64,000 nucleotides of DNA, taken from assembly GCA_902558815.1 (NCBI GenBank), contig CACEFF010000002.1, forward strand, positions 1 through 64,000. The letters run 5' to 3'. Both the position numbers and the translations under genes were made by a program. This DNA is from an uncultured Pelagibacteraceae bacterium. GTDB taxonomy: Bacteria > Pseudomonadota > Alphaproteobacteria > Pelagibacterales > Pelagibacteraceae. How positions within the stretch are numbered: the stretch's first letter is position 1; each line of letters starts with the position of its first letter. The notes under the pieces are model-generated. The model made no database searches. It saw nothing but the letters and a program-made list of their open reading frames with translations, and had not been told where the DNA came from. Shown piece by piece: positions 25,415 to 36,084 of the stretch.

Positions 25415-26559
25415 TAATTTTCAATAATTACTCCACCACAACTAGGTTTTTTACATCCAGTTGTTTGTGGAAATGTAATTGGTAATCTTAAAAAAGATCT
25501 GATCGCAAGATAACCAAAAGCCTGTGACTCTACATAATCACCATTAATATTATATAAGTCAATTGAGTCAAATTTTAGATTATCAAAGTCGTCTAAATAT
25601 CTTTTAATATTTTCTATTAAAAATAAATTTTTTCTGCCTCCTCCACATATTAAATGATTACAAATATCATATTTATTCTTTTTATTAAAAAGTTTTATGC
25701 CTTCTGCAATTAGATAGGCTGTAAAGTTTGTAATAGTTGCGCACCCATCCTCAAAAGATAATCCTCTTAAAAAAGAGATATTAAAATCTTTTACGTCTAT
25801 TGATTTATCAAGATAAGTTATATCAAAGTTTTCTATTGCCTGATTTAGAATTAACTTATTTATTTTTCCAGATTTACCAATTAAGCCATCCTTATCAAAT
25901 TTTTTATTAGAGTTTTTTCTTATCCATTCATCTATTAAAAAATTTCCTGGACCTATATCCCTTGCTTCAATATCATTTTTGTATAAATCTGATTCCTTAA
26001 TTGTTTTAGTAATATTTGATATACCTCCAATATTTAAAACATTTACTGGAAATTTGATTTTGTTTTTTTTGTAAATTTTGTTGACTAATAAATTATGAAA
26101 AATTGGTGTTAGAGGTGCCCCTTGCCCAGCATCTTTTAAGTCAGCACTTCTAAAGTCGTAAACAACTTTTTTTTTAATTAATTGAGATAAAAGTTTACCA
26201 TTTCCAAGTTGTTTGGATATTTTATGCTTGGCGCTATGAAAAATTGTTTGGCCATGAAACCCTACTAAATCAACCTCTTCTTTATAATTAGATAAAATAT
26301 TACTTACAATGTTGCTATGAAAAATTGTTATTTCTCTCTCTAAATCATTTAGCTCATCAGAAAAGGTATCTAAATCATTTTTACTTGAAATTTGATCTCT
26401 TAATTTAATCAATTTTTCTCTTAATTTTTCATCAAATTTGTAATATTTGTCTAAAATGTTACTAAATTGACTGTAACCATCTGATTTTATTATTGATGCG
26501 TCTACTCCATCCATCGATGTTCCACTCATTAGACCTAAAGCTGTATAAATTTTTTCCAT
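25411..26559 (-). CDS. anmK: Anhydro-N-acetylmuramic acid kinase AnmK
   Basis: 382 residues, the normal size. ATP-binding GLMSGTSMDGVDA at the N-terminus, VGFHGQTIFHSAK, a DAGQGAPLTPIFH region, NIGGISNIT, and CGGGRKN near the C-terminal part are all family motifs. It phosphorylates and opens anhydro-MurNAc from peptidoglycan turnover, giving MurNAc-6-phosphate. It diverges from tyrS with only 47 bases between the starts, the usual alphaproteobacterial neighbourhood. Confidence 0.95.
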   Translation of the reverse strand: MEKIYTALGLMSGTSMDGVDASIIKSDGYSQFSNILDKYYKFDEKLREKLIKLRDQISSKNDLDTFSDELNDLEREITIFHSNIVSNILSNYKEEVDLVGFHGQTIFHSAKHKISKQLGNGKLLSQLIKKKVVYDFRSADLKDAGQGAPLTPIFHNLLVNKIYKKNKIKFPVNVLNIGGISNITKTIKESDLYKNDIEARDIGPGNFLIDEWIRKNSNKKFDKDGLIGKSGKINKLILNQAIENFDITYLDKSIDVKDFNISFLRGLSFEDGCATITNFTAYLIAEGIKLFNKKNKYDICNHLICGGGRKNLFLIENIKRYLDDFDNLKFDSIDLYNINGDYVESQAFGYLAIRSFLRLPITFPQTTGCKKPSCGGVIIENY

Positions 26560-26606
26560 TCTTATTCTTTTTTAATAAAATTTGTATATTGTGGAACTAT
26601 AAACTT

Positions 26607-27836
26607 ATGAATAAATTTTTAAAAGAATTTAAAGATAGGGGCTTGTTTTATCAATGTACTGATGAGACTAGCTTATCAGATTTATTGGATAAAAATAAAA
26701 TTAAGGCGTATATCGGTTTTGATTGCACTGCTGAAAGTTTACACGTGGGTAGTCTGCTCCAAATAATGTGTTTAAGACTACTACAGCAACATGGACATCA
26801 ACCCATTGTTCTTTTAGGTGGTGGAACTACTAGAATTGGAGATCCTTCTGGAAGAGATAAAACTCGTAAAATATTGAAAAATAACGAAATAAAAAGAAAT
26901 TCAAAAAATATAGAGAAAATATTGAAAAAATTTTTAACTACACACAATAAAAAAACAAAACCTATTTTTGTAGACAATTTCAAATGGCTTAAAGGATTAA
27001 ATTATATTTCTTTTTTAAGAGATATTGGAAAACATTTTACAATAAACAAGATGCTAACATTTGATAGTGTGAAAACAAGGTTGGATAGAGAACAATCATT
27101 AAGTTATATGGAATTTAATTATATGATTTTACAAGCTTATGATTTTTTGGAATTAAACAAAAAAGAAAATTGCTCTCTTCAGATTGGTGGTTCAGATCAA
27201 TGGGGAAATATTGTAAACGGTGTTGATTTAATAAAAAGATGTTCTAATAAAAAAACTTTTGGTTTAACAACACCCTTAATTACTTTAGCTAGTGGGGCTA
27301 AAATGGGTAAAACAGTAGATGGAGCTATCTGGTTAGACAAAAAATTTCTGTCTCCATATGATTATTGGCAATTTTGGAGAAATACAGATGACAGAGATGT
27401 AATTAAATTTTTAAAATACTTTACTGACATTAAAATCGAAGAAATTGAAAATATAAAAAATAAAAACATTAATGATTTAAAAATATTACTTGCAAACAAA
27501 ACCACATCAATGCTTCATGGAGAAAAAGAGGCTCAAAGCTCTGAAAAAACTGCCAAAGAAGTATTTTCAGAACATTCGACCGGTTCTAGATTACCTTCTA
27601 TAAAATTGATTAAAAGTTTATTCGATAAAAAAATTAATTTAATTGATTTGATAATTTTTTCAAAATTAGAAAATTCAAAAAGTGAAATTCGTAGATTAAT
27701 TAAAGGTAACGCAATAAAGATCAATAACGAAATAATAAATGACGAAAAGTTTTTGATCAATAAAAAATTATTTAATGATAATTATTTAAAACTTTCAATT
27801 GGAAAAAAAAGACATCTAAAAATTGAATTAGATTAA
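26607..27836 (+). CDS. tyrS: Tyrosyl-tRNA synthetase
   Basis: 409 residues from ATG 26607; the frame is open further upstream across the anmK start, but the family starts at MNKFLKEFKDRGLFYQCTDE. Class I features: the HIGH-like LHVGSLLQI, tyrosine pocket residues in QLGGSDQWGN-type IGGSDQWGNIVNG, KMSKS as KMGKT, and a C-terminal S4-like RNA-binding domain (LIDLIIFSKLENSKSEIRRLI). It charges tRNATyr. The stop shares TTAA with the AsmA-like gene. Confidence 0.96.
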   Translation: MNKFLKEFKDRGLFYQCTDETSLSDLLDKNKIKAYIGFDCTAESLHVGSLLQIMCLRLLQQHGHQPIVLLGGGTTRIGDPSGRDKTRKILKNNEIKRNSKNIEKILKKFLTTHNKKTKPIFVDNFKWLKGLNYISFLRDIGKHFTINKMLTFDSVKTRLDREQSLSYMEFNYMILQAYDFLELNKKENCSLQIGGSDQWGNIVNGVDLIKRCSNKKTFGLTTPLITLASGAKMGKTVDGAIWLDKKFLSPYDYWQFWRNTDDRDVIKFLKYFTDIKIEEIENIKNKNINDLKILLANKTTSMLHGEKEAQSSEKTAKEVFSEHSTGSRLPSIKLIKSLFDKKINLIDLIIFSKLENSKSEIRRLIKGNAIKINNEIINDEKFLINKKLFNDNYLKLSIGKKRHLKIELD

Positions 27837-30013
27837 TTTTTTTTAATTTTTTCTAATGTTCTTGTAATAAATCTTGGTGTTAGTGATTTAATTGGGTTAA
27901 CAGAAGTTTCAAGTTTTTTTGGTGGTCCCTTTATCTTAAAACTCACACCAAAAACACCTTCACCAGTTTTCGATCCTACAAGAATATCCCCCAAAAAAGG
28001 TATTGATCCTATAACTTTGTTTAAAGTTGTAGCAGGAACCAACGTACCTCTTAAGCTTATTAATTGTTTTTTTTCTATATAACCATCCATTAAAATTGAA
28101 ATAGCTGGACCAATTGCATAGATTTCATCAATTGTCATCAAAGAGCCTTTTGAATTAAAATTCATCTCGAATTCTTTAAATCTTATTCCCTCTCCTGTTA
28201 ACAAGTCTGCTATACCTTGAAGGGAAGCAAGAGTTAATAATTTTGTTAATGCAGGTAATTCATTTAACTTAAAATCATAAATTCTAATCGAAGAAGTTGT
28301 TTTAGTGTTTATTTTACTTGAGTGAAAATCAATAGAACCTCCATCAAAACCTTTAATAAATTTATATCTTTTTACAAAGGGTTTTGCATAATCAGAATAT
28401 AAAGTCGTAATTTTCTCATTATCAGTTGAATTAACAGTAATTTTAATTTTTTTCTCATTATTAAACGAACCACCTAAATTGGCCTGTGCAAAAGTATTTT
28501 TTTTAAAAGTTAAACTTCCTTTAAAATTGTTAATCGTAAATTCCTCATCAAGACGTACTTGATCAAGGTTAACATTCAAATTAAATCTATTTTTAAAAGG
28601 AAAAGAGTTATCATCATCACTATTTAACAAATTTTCAACAAAACTATTCGCATTTAATAGACTGCCTTCTAAAGAATAATTTTTATCATTATTTAATATC
28701 TGAAAATAGTTCTTAATATCTTCATTGTCAAAATAATCAAACTTAGCTTTTAAAAGATTTAAAACTTTCAAATCTTTATTTAGTAAAATATTATCAAGTT
28801 CAATCTTATTTTTTCCATTCTTTAATAAGATTTTTTCAATCTTAATATTTTTCTCATTTATTTCTCCTTTAAAATTAATTTTGGCTCTATCATTTGTGTC
28901 TTTTTTAAAGTTCAAAAAATTAATTGATAAGGGATTATCTTTGACCTCAATTAATGTATCAAATTTTATACCACCCTTATCTTTCATAATGATATAATCT
29001 AATTTATCATTTGAATTTTGTAATAATATGTTTCCGCCTCCATTAATTTCAAATTTTTTTTTATCATAATTTATTTCAATATCGTGATTATTAAAATTAA
29101 TTTCTGATTTTACATTAGGAAAAATTTCTTTTAATTCATAATTATTTTTAATTACTAATTTATTTATTTTTGCTTTAGAATTAAATGCTAAATCTTTAAG
29201 TCTTAATTTTTTATCTATTTTAAAAGAAAAAATATTTCTCGAATCAAGATTTGCCTCTTTAATTTCATAATTATCCGAGTTAAAAAACTGTTTAATAATC
29301 TCATTATTTAATGACAGATTTTTGTTTTTTAATTCACCATTTATTAAAAAATCTGTTTTATCATTTTTGATTAATATTTTTTCAAAGAATAGATCCAATT
29401 TGTTATATGAAAGTTGTATTTTTTCAAGATTTGTTTCTTTTTGATTATGGTAAAAAATAAAATTTACTTTTTCAAACTTATGTTTTTTTAAAAAATTAAT
29501 TTTTGTATCTTTAATAAATCCTTTTAAATCATAATTATCTTTTATATTTCCTTTTTGATCAAATTCCAATTTTATATCAGCAATCAAAAATCCTTCTTTA
29601 ATAAAATTTTGTAATATTAAAAGTTTTGTGTTTCTAGTTATGCCTCTAACAAATGAAATAATTTCTTTTATCTCTACTGATTTCGTGGAAATATCTATAT
29701 TTGAGATTGAAAATTCATTGTTAATTATTGATTTTAATGAAATAGAAGATTCTACCGACTGTAATTCAATTATAGAATTCTGTAAACTTAACTTTGTGCC
29801 TAGTGTTTTTGCGCTTATTTTAAGATTAAAAGGATCAAAAACTAATTTAATTTTTTTAATATCAATTTCTAAATTTTTATCTATCTTTTTTATTTTTTCT
29901 CTAATTTGATTATTGAATTTATCAGTTTCTATTCCCATAATACTTAAATAAGTAATCAATAAAAATACTGATGAAATTATTATTATAAAAAACCTGAATA
30001 TTAATTTTTTCAT
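27833..30013 (-). CDS. AsmA-like / DUF3971-type membrane-anchored protein (YhdP-like)
   Basis: 726 residues. One N-terminal membrane helix (FFIIIISSVFLLITYLSIMG) is followed by a long, beta-rich periplasmic region and a C-terminal AsmA-like domain (KLPALTKLLTLASLQGIADLLTGEGIRF, then GSIPFLGDILVGSKTGEGVFGVSFKIKGP). Proteins of this family span the periplasm and are thought to help move phospholipids to the outer membrane. Its start overlaps the prfB stop by four bases. It is shorter than E. coli YhdP (about 1260 aa). Function in this organism is inferred from the family. Confidence 0.8.
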   Translation of the reverse strand: MKKLIFRFFIIIISSVFLLITYLSIMGIETDKFNNQIREKIKKIDKNLEIDIKKIKLVFDPFNLKISAKTLGTKLSLQNSIIELQSVESSISLKSIINNEFSISNIDISTKSVEIKEIISFVRGITRNTKLLILQNFIKEGFLIADIKLEFDQKGNIKDNYDLKGFIKDTKINFLKKHKFEKVNFIFYHNQKETNLEKIQLSYNKLDLFFEKILIKNDKTDFLINGELKNKNLSLNNEIIKQFFNSDNYEIKEANLDSRNIFSFKIDKKLRLKDLAFNSKAKINKLVIKNNYELKEIFPNVKSEINFNNHDIEINYDKKKFEINGGGNILLQNSNDKLDYIIMKDKGGIKFDTLIEVKDNPLSINFLNFKKDTNDRAKINFKGEINEKNIKIEKILLKNGKNKIELDNILLNKDLKVLNLLKAKFDYFDNEDIKNYFQILNNDKNYSLEGSLLNANSFVENLLNSDDDNSFPFKNRFNLNVNLDQVRLDEEFTINNFKGSLTFKKNTFAQANLGGSFNNEKKIKITVNSTDNEKITTLYSDYAKPFVKRYKFIKGFDGGSIDFHSSKINTKTTSSIRIYDFKLNELPALTKLLTLASLQGIADLLTGEGIRFKEFEMNFNSKGSLMTIDEIYAIGPAISILMDGYIEKKQLISLRGTLVPATTLNKVIGSIPFLGDILVGSKTGEGVFGVSFKIKGPPKKLETSVNPIKSLTPRFITRTLEKIKKN

Positions 30014-31105
30014 TTAATTTGGTATAGTGATTGTTCTAGAAAGTCATCAATCTCACCATCCAATACTTTTTCTGGACTACTACTTTCAAAATTAGTTCTA
30101 TTATCTTTTACCAATCTATAGGGCTGTAAAACATAAGATCTTATTTGATGACCCCATCCAATATCTGATTTGATTGCCTCATTATTTTCATTTTCTTTTT
30201 CTTTTTTTTTAATTTCAAAATTATAAAGTCTAGCCCTTAACATGTTCATACATGTATCTTTATTTTTATGTTGTGAGCGTTCATTTTGACATTGAACCAC
30301 AATTTTAGATGGTATGTGTGTAATCCTTACGGCACTGTCTGTTGTATTAACATGCTGACCACCTGCGCCACTTGAGCGATAAGTATCAATTCTCAAATCT
30401 TTATCTAATATTTCAATGTTTATATTTTCATCTACAGCAGGGTAAACCCAGATACTTGCAAAACTTGTATGTCTTCTTCCTCCTGAGTCAAATGGAGAAA
30501 TTCTAACTAGTCTATGAATTCCTGACTCTTTTTTTAAAAGCCCAAATACAAAATCTCCCTCAACTTTAATAGTGGATGACTTTATTCCAGCCTCATCTCC
30601 TTTATGTTCACTTATTAATCTTGTTTTAAATTTTTTACCATCTGACCATCTTAAATACATTCTTCTCAACATGTCGGCCCAATCTTGACTTTCAGTTCCT
30701 CCTGCACCTGCATGAATTTCAACATAACAATCTAAAGAGTCTGCTTCGTTAGATAAAAAACATTTTATTTCGTTTTTTCTAACTTTACTTTTTAATGTTT
30801 TTATATTCTCATAGATTTCGTTTATTAAATCTTGATTATTTTCCTCAATAGCTAATTGTTTATATTCATCTAGTTCTCTCAATTTTTTTTTGGACTCTTC
30901 AAACGAAATAACTAGGTCTTCAAATAACTTTTTTTCTTTGACTACAATTTTAGAATTTGTTTTATCTTGCCAAAAATTAGCATCAAGCATTTTTTTGTTA
31001 TGATTTTCTAATTTTTTGTAAATTTCATTCTTTTCAAAGATACTCCTTGACTCTTTGGTTTATCTTTTCGATTTCCTTTTTATGATTTAAATATTTATCT
31101 TCCAT
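30010..31105 (-). CDS. prfB: Peptide chain release factor 2, expressed by programmed +1 frameshift
   Basis: The gene starts at ATG 31103-31105 and reads 23 codons (MEDKYLNHKKEIEKINQRVK...YL) to an in-frame TGA at 31034-31036. A +1 shift at CTT-TGA continues as EKNEIYKKLENHNKK and through the rest, giving 364 residues, matching E. coli RF2 (365). RF2 landmarks are present: the stop-recognition SPF-type motif (RISPFDSGG) and the catalytic GGQ (SSGAGGQHVN). RF2 terminates at UGA and UAA, and low RF2 promotes the frameshift, so the gene is autoregulated. The start overlaps the mrcA stop (TAATG). Confidence 0.95.
31034..31047 (-). other. Programmed +1 frameshift site of prfB
   Basis: On the minus strand AGGAG TAT CTT TGA: an internal Shine-Dalgarno (31043-31047), three-base spacer, CTT slip codon (31037-31039) and UGA stop (31034-31036). 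Spacing equals that in E. coli prfB. It is the canonical RF2 recoding signal. Confidence 0.95.
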
Positions 31106-33441
31106 TAATAAAACCTTAATATATTATTTAAAACTAATCTATTTTTATTTAAATATAAAACTTTTCCATCAATAACATTCTTACTTTTGTAAGCTTCCAT
31201 AATCATATCTTTCGATGAAAATTTAGCTTTTTGTCCTGTTTGAGAATCAACAACCATCATAACTATATCATCTGAAACTTTGAATGGTCTTGCATCAGAT
31301 TTTTTAACAGCTTTTTCGATAAAATCTTTAAAAATTGGAAGTGCAGTTTTTGAACCAGTTTCAAATTTTCCTAATGGTGTTGGATTATCCATTCCTACAT
31401 AAACTCCTACTACTAAGCTGGAAGTAAATCCAATAAACCATGCATCAGTATTTTCATTAGTTGTTCCTGTTTTACCTGCTAGGTTTAATTTCAATTTTTT
31501 TAATTTTTTTCCTGTTCCTCTGTGTATTACACCTTCTAAAAAAGATGTAATTTGATAAGCAGTTTGGGGAGAGAAAACTTGTTTATAGTTGTCTTTTATT
31601 TTTGGATATAATTTACCTGTAAAAGAAATTTGATCGCAATTTGAGCAAAACCTTTTATCATTATTAACAATTGTTATTCCTTCACTGTCTTGAACTCTAT
31701 CAATAAGAACAGGTTCAACTATTTTACCCCCGTTAACAAAAGCAGAGTATGCTGAACTTAATTTAACTAATGTTGTTTCTGCAGAACCTAGAGATATAGA
31801 TAGTAATTCTTGTGGGTTTTCATAAATTCCTAAGTCTTTAGAAAATTTAGCTATCTTATCAATACCCAAATTCTGGGCAATCCTTACTGTCATTAAATTT
31901 CTGGACTTTTCTAATCCAACTCTAAGTGTAGATGGTCCATAGAATTTTTTTCCATAGTTTTCAGGCTTCCACATTTTTAAATCAGAACCTTGGTCAAGAA
32001 CTAATGGAGCATCTAAAACTAGAGATGAAGGAGTATAATTATTTTCTAAAGCAAGAGCATACACAAAAGGTTTAAACGCTGAGCCTGGCTGTCTCAAAGC
32101 TTGAGTTGCTCTATTAAATTCACTATTTTTAAAACTAAATCCCCCACTTAGTGCTAAAATTCTACCAGTGAATGGATCCATGACAACGATGCCACCATTA
32201 ATTTTAGGGAGTTGTTTTAAGCTAAATTTATTATCTTTTATTTTTTCTAAATAAACAATATCGCCAACTTTTAAAATTTCATTTAATTCTTTTTTTGTCC
32301 AAGTAATATCTTTGTATTCTAAAATACCTTCAACTTTATCTTGAGTTTCAATTTCAGCTGAAAATTGATTTATCTTTTTAATTATTGCAATACGCCAATT
32401 AATTGATTTTTCTAAACTAAATTTTTCTAATCCTTTATACCAGTTGGTAGTATAAACTTTGTTAGTAAGGCTTCCACGCCAACCTTTTCTTTTGTCATAT
32501 TCTATCAATCCTTTTCTTAGAGATTCTGTTGCAATTTTTTGTAATTCTAAATTAATTGGTGTGTTGATGTTGAAACCTTGATTGTACACTTTTTCATATG
32601 TTAATTTTTCAATAATATTTTTTCTTACATCCTCAATGTAATATTGTGAATCCTCTAAGAAAATTTTTTTATTTTTCTTTAAATTGATTTTTTTATTCTT
32701 CAGATTAAGATACATTTTAGAGTCAATAAATTCATTATCTAATAAGTTTTTTAGTACTAGATCTCTTCTGAATTTAGCTAATTCTATATCTCTAAAAGGA
32801 TTGTATTTACTTGGAGCTTTAGGTAAAGCTGCTAGTAAAGCAGCTTCTTCGTAACTCAACTCTTTAATTGACTTATCAAAATACTCCAAACTAGCTGCAG
32901 CCACACCATATGCACCGCTCCCCAAATAAATTTGATTTAAGTATAATTCTAGAATTCTTTCTTTAGATAATGCTCTTTCGATTCTAAATGCGAGAATTGC
33001 TTCTTTAATTTTTCTATTAATGCTTACTTCATTGGTTAGTAGAAAATTTTTTGCAACCTGTTGAGTAATTGTTGATGCTCCTTCCAATCTTTTTGATGTA
33101 AAAATATTTTGAATATTGTTTAAAGAGGCTCGTATAACTCCTTTAGCATCAACCCCAGGGTGAGAAAAAAAATTCTTATCCTCAGCTGACAAAAATGCAT
33201 TTATTACATTTTTTGGGATTGAGCTGTATGGAACAAAAATTCTTTTTTCCTTTGAAAAATCAGCTACCAATTCTCCATTACCTGAATAAACCTTGCTTGA
33301 AACAGGTGGTTTATAATTTTTTAAAAATTTATAATCAGGTATTTTGTTAGAAAAAGACCATAAAACACTAAAAATTATTGATGAAAATAACAATAATAAA
33401 CTTATGAAAATCAAAAAAGTATTTTTAATAAATCTGTTCAT
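31105..33441 (-). CDS. mrcA: Penicillin-binding protein 1A (bifunctional transglycosylase/transpeptidase)
   Basis: 778 residues. N-terminal membrane anchor, then a GT51 transglycosylase (SAEDKNFFSHPGVD, GASTITQQVAKN, ALSKERILELYLNQIYLG), a linker/OB-like region, and a transpeptidase with the active Ser in QPGSAFKPF, SRN-type motif LEKSRNL, and KTGTT. It polymerises and cross-links peptidoglycan. It is divergent from rne with 96 bases between, where an ATTCCA...TGGAAT inverted repeat is seen. No abnormality. Confidence 0.95.
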   Translation of the reverse strand: MNRFIKNTFLIFISLLLLFSSIIFSVLWSFSNKIPDYKFLKNYKPPVSSKVYSGNGELVADFSKEKRIFVPYSSIPKNVINAFLSAEDKNFFSHPGVDAKGVIRASLNNIQNIFTSKRLEGASTITQQVAKNFLLTNEVSINRKIKEAILAFRIERALSKERILELYLNQIYLGSGAYGVAAASLEYFDKSIKELSYEEAALLAALPKAPSKYNPFRDIELAKFRRDLVLKNLLDNEFIDSKMYLNLKNKKINLKKNKKIFLEDSQYYIEDVRKNIIEKLTYEKVYNQGFNINTPINLELQKIATESLRKGLIEYDKRKGWRGSLTNKVYTTNWYKGLEKFSLEKSINWRIAIIKKINQFSAEIETQDKVEGILEYKDITWTKKELNEILKVGDIVYLEKIKDNKFSLKQLPKINGGIVVMDPFTGRILALSGGFSFKNSEFNRATQALRQPGSAFKPFVYALALENNYTPSSLVLDAPLVLDQGSDLKMWKPENYGKKFYGPSTLRVGLEKSRNLMTVRIAQNLGIDKIAKFSKDLGIYENPQELLSISLGSAETTLVKLSSAYSAFVNGGKIVEPVLIDRVQDSEGITIVNNDKRFCSNCDQISFTGKLYPKIKDNYKQVFSPQTAYQITSFLEGVIHRGTGKKLKKLKLNLAGKTGTTNENTDAWFIGFTSSLVVGVYVGMDNPTPLGKFETGSKTALPIFKDFIEKAVKKSDARPFKVSDDIVMMVVDSQTGQKAKFSSKDMIMEAYKSKNVIDGKVLYLNKNRLVLNNILRFY

Positions 33442-33537
33442 TTTGATTCCATTATATACTGGAATTTGTTAAAGATAAGGCATAAGAATTAAACAAAATT
33501 TTGCAACTTATTAAATGAAACATTCAAAAATCGATTT

Positions 33538-35316
33538 ATGGAAAAAAATTTATACATTGATGCATCGCATCCAAATGAAACTAGGGTTGTGGTTAAATCA
33601 AGAGATAACATCGAAGATTACGAGTACGAAGGTTTAAAAAACAATCTAATTAAAAATAACATTTATTTAGGTAAAGTAAGCAGGATTGAACCATCTCTCC
33701 AAGCAGCATTTATAGATTTTGGAAGAGAGAAACATGGATTTTTATCCTTTAATGATATTCAATCTGATTACTATCAAATTCCTAAAAGTGATCTCGAAAA
33801 AATTAAAGAGGAAGAAGAAAGAGCAAGAGAGGAACTTTCAAAAAAAACTGAAGCAAAAGAGGATGAAAATTTAGCAGAGGGAAAATTAGAGATTAATGAT
33901 CCAATCGAAAAAAGTGAAGTTGATGTTAATGAAAATTTGTTAGAGAAAGAAAAAAAAAATAACTTAAAAATACCTTTTAAAAGATATAAAATTCAGGAAG
34001 TAATAAAACCTAATCAAGTAATTTTAGTTCAAGTTTCAAAAGATGAACGTGGTCAAAAAGGTGCTGCACTAAGTACTTTTATTTCTATAGCAGGTAAATA
34101 TATCGTATTAATGCCAAATACCCCCAAAGGTGGTGGAATTTCAAGAAAAATTTTTAATCCTGCAGATAGAAAAAAAATAAGATCTATTCTTAATGAAATA
34201 GATATTCCAAAAGAAATGGGGTTAATTGTGCGAACTGCAGGAAGTAATAAAACTAAAAATGAAATAAATCATGATCTTGATACTCTTATTAATACATGGA
34301 ATCAAATCAAAAACGATGCAATTAATTCAATCGCTCCTACTTTAATACATCAAGAAAGTGACATCATAAAAAGAACTCTTAGAGATATTTATGATGAAAA
34401 TACAAAACATATAATTGTTGAGGGCAACGAGGGATATAAAAAAGCTCAAAATTTTATGAAAATGACAATGCCTTCTCACGTAAAAAAAATAAAAAAATAT
34501 AGAGGTAAAACACCGTTATTTATTGAGGAAGGAATAGAACAAAAACTAAATCAAATTTTTGACTCGGAGATTAAACTCAGTTCAGGTGGATATTTAGTAA
34601 TTAATCCCACTGAAGCTTTGGTGTCAATTGATATCAACTCAGGAAGTTCAATCAAACAAAAAAATGTAGAAAATACAGCTCTAGATACAAATCTTGAAGC
34701 TGCAGATGAAATTGCGAGACAAATCAAAATTAGAGATTTGTCTGGATTAATTATTATAGATTTTATCGATATGTTGAGTTATGGAAATCGGAAATTAGTA
34801 GAAAGAAGATTAAAAGAAAAATGTAGATTAGATAGAGCAAGAATTCAAATTGGTAGAATAAGTAATTTTGGTTTGCTTGAGATGTCTAGACAGAGATTAA
34901 GAGAGAGCGCTATAAAATGGAAAATCAATCTCACAGATGAGTCATTTGCTCAAAAACTACTTAAACTAGTCGAGTTAAAAGCTGTTATAAATAAAGCAAA
35001 ATTTGTTGAGCTTAAAGTTTGTGAAAAGATATCGAATTTTTTAAAAGAAAATTTTATTGAAGATTTAACTTATTTTGAAAAAAAAAATAAATTAAAAATT
35101 GATATCATAGTTGATAATAAATTGATAATTCCTGAATATATTATTGATTTAAAAAACAAATCAAAAAAAACAATCGAACTAATTGAGCACATTGAAAAAT
35201 TGAAAAATTTAGCATTACAAAAAAAAGAAGGAAAAATCATTGAATTTAAAGATAAAAAAAAATTTATAAAAAAACCATACAGAAGAAAAAAAAAATTTTT
35301 AAAAAGAGCTAAATAA
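33538..35316 (+). CDS. rne: Ribonuclease E/G, short form without Zn-link or scaffold arm
   Basis: 592 residues. S1 domain at the N-terminus with the long acidic/charged insertion (about 85-145) typical of alphaproteobacterial RNase E; 5' sensor and RNase H regions; DNase-like catalytic core with Mg ligands D365 (VSIDINSG) and D408 (IIIDFIDM); and [16 protein letters not shown]. Where the family has CPxCxG zinc-link cysteines (just after residue 455) the sequence is [16 protein letters not shown], without cysteine. The C-terminal degradosome arm is absent, replaced by a basic tail ([15 protein letters not shown]). It cuts single-stranded A/U-rich RNA for mRNA decay and rRNA processing. Confidence 0.93.
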   Translation: MEKNLYIDASHPNETRVVVKSRDNIEDYEYEGLKNNLIKNNIYLGKVSRIEPSLQAAFIDFGREKHGFLSFNDIQSDYYQIPKSDLEKIKEEEERAREELSKKTEAKEDENLAEGKLEINDPIEKSEVDVNENLLEKEKKNNLKIPFKRYKIQEVIKPNQVILVQVSKDERGQKGAALSTFISIAGKYIVLMPNTPKGGGISRKIFNPADRKKIRSILNEIDIPKEMGLIVRTAGSNKTKNEINHDLDTLINTWNQIKNDAINSIAPTLIHQESDIIKRTLRDIYDENTKHIIVEGNEGYKKAQNFMKMTMPSHVKKIKKYRGKTPLFIEEGIEQKLNQIFDSEIKLSSGGYLVINPTEALVSIDINSGSSIKQKNVENTALDTNLEAADEIARQIKIRDLSGLIIIDFIDMLSYGNRKLVERRLKEKCRLDRARIQIGRISNFGLLEMSRQRLRESAIKWKINLTDESFAQKLLKLVELKAVINKAKFVELKVCEKISNFLKENFIEDLTYFEKKNKLKIDIIVDNKLIIPEYIIDLKNKSKKTIELIEHIEKLKNLALQKKEGKIIEFKDKKKFIKKPYRRKKKFLKRAK

Positions 35317-36082
35317 TACCCTTTGTAGGAGATGATGCTGATCCCATCAAAGTTTTTTGAATTCTACCTGAGAGGAAACTTTTTCTACCAGCTATAACTG
35401 CATACCGAAAAGCAGAAGCCATCTCAAAAGGTTTTTTAGCTTTAGCAATAGCTGTATTTACCAATACTCCATCACATCCTAATTCCATTGCAATAGTAGC
35501 ATCTGATGCTTGTCCTAATCCCGCATCAACTATCAAGGGTAATTTTGTTTGATTCCGAATAATTTTAATATTTATCTTATTTAAAATCCCTAAACCTGAA
35601 CCAATCGGTGCTGCTAAAGGCATAATCGCGCAAGCTCCAGCATTTTCTAACCTCTTAGCCATTAACGGGTCATCGTTACAGTAAACCATAACTTTAAAAC
35701 CTTCCTTTGAAAGTATCTCAGTTGATTTAAGTGTTTCTATCATCTCAGGAAACAAATTTTTTTTATCTCCAAGGACCTCTAGCTTTACCAATTTCCATCC
35801 ACCTATTTCTCTTGCTAATCTCAAAGTCCGTAATGCCTCAATAGAATTAAAACAGCCAGCAGTGTTAGGTAAATAAGTAATTTTTCTTGGATCGATATAG
35901 TCCATTAATAAGGGTTTTTTTTTGTCAGTAATATTAACTCTTCTAACTGCCACTGTAACTATTTCTGCTCCAGCTAATTTAATAGCTTTAGCACATTCTT
36001 TCATATTTTTGTATTTTCCGGTACCTACTATGAGTCTGGAATTAAATTTTTTACCAGCTATTAAGAGTTTTTCTTTTTTCAA
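35309..36082 (-). CDS. thiG: Thiazole synthase ThiG (TTG start)
   Basis: 257 residues, a TIM barrel. It has the substrate Lys in [18 protein letters not shown], and glycine-rich phosphate loops ([18 protein letters not shown]). It joins DXP, dehydroglycine and ThiS thiocarboxylate into the thiazole half of thiamin. The start must be TTG at 36080-36082: the next Met is residue 27, inside the fold. A GGAGG Shine-Dalgarno 9 bases upstream lies within the last codons of thiS. Its 3' end overlaps rne by eight bases. Confidence 0.94.
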   Translation of the reverse strand: MKKEKLLIAGKKFNSRLIVGTGKYKNMKECAKAIKLAGAEIVTVAVRRVNITDKKKPLLMDYIDPRKITYLPNTAGCFNSIEALRTLRLAREIGGWKLVKLEVLGDKKNLFPEMIETLKSTEILSKEGFKVMVYCNDDPLMAKRLENAGACAIMPLAAPIGSGLGILNKINIKIIRNQTKLPLIVDAGLGQASDATIAMELGCDGVLVNTAIAKAKKPFEMASAFRYAVIAGRKSFLSGRIQKTLMGSASSPTKGII

Positions 36083-36084
36083 TT

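Noticed and set aside
26493-26606. Upstream open frame of 38 codons before tyrS
   Set aside because: It crosses the anmK start on the other strand, has no RBS, and the TyrS family starts at MNKFLKEF; only 26607 onwards is annotated.
33442-33537. ATTCCA-N8-TGGAAT inverted repeat between mrcA and rne
   Set aside because: Short arms and no known matching operator; noted in the mrcA entry but not listed as a site.
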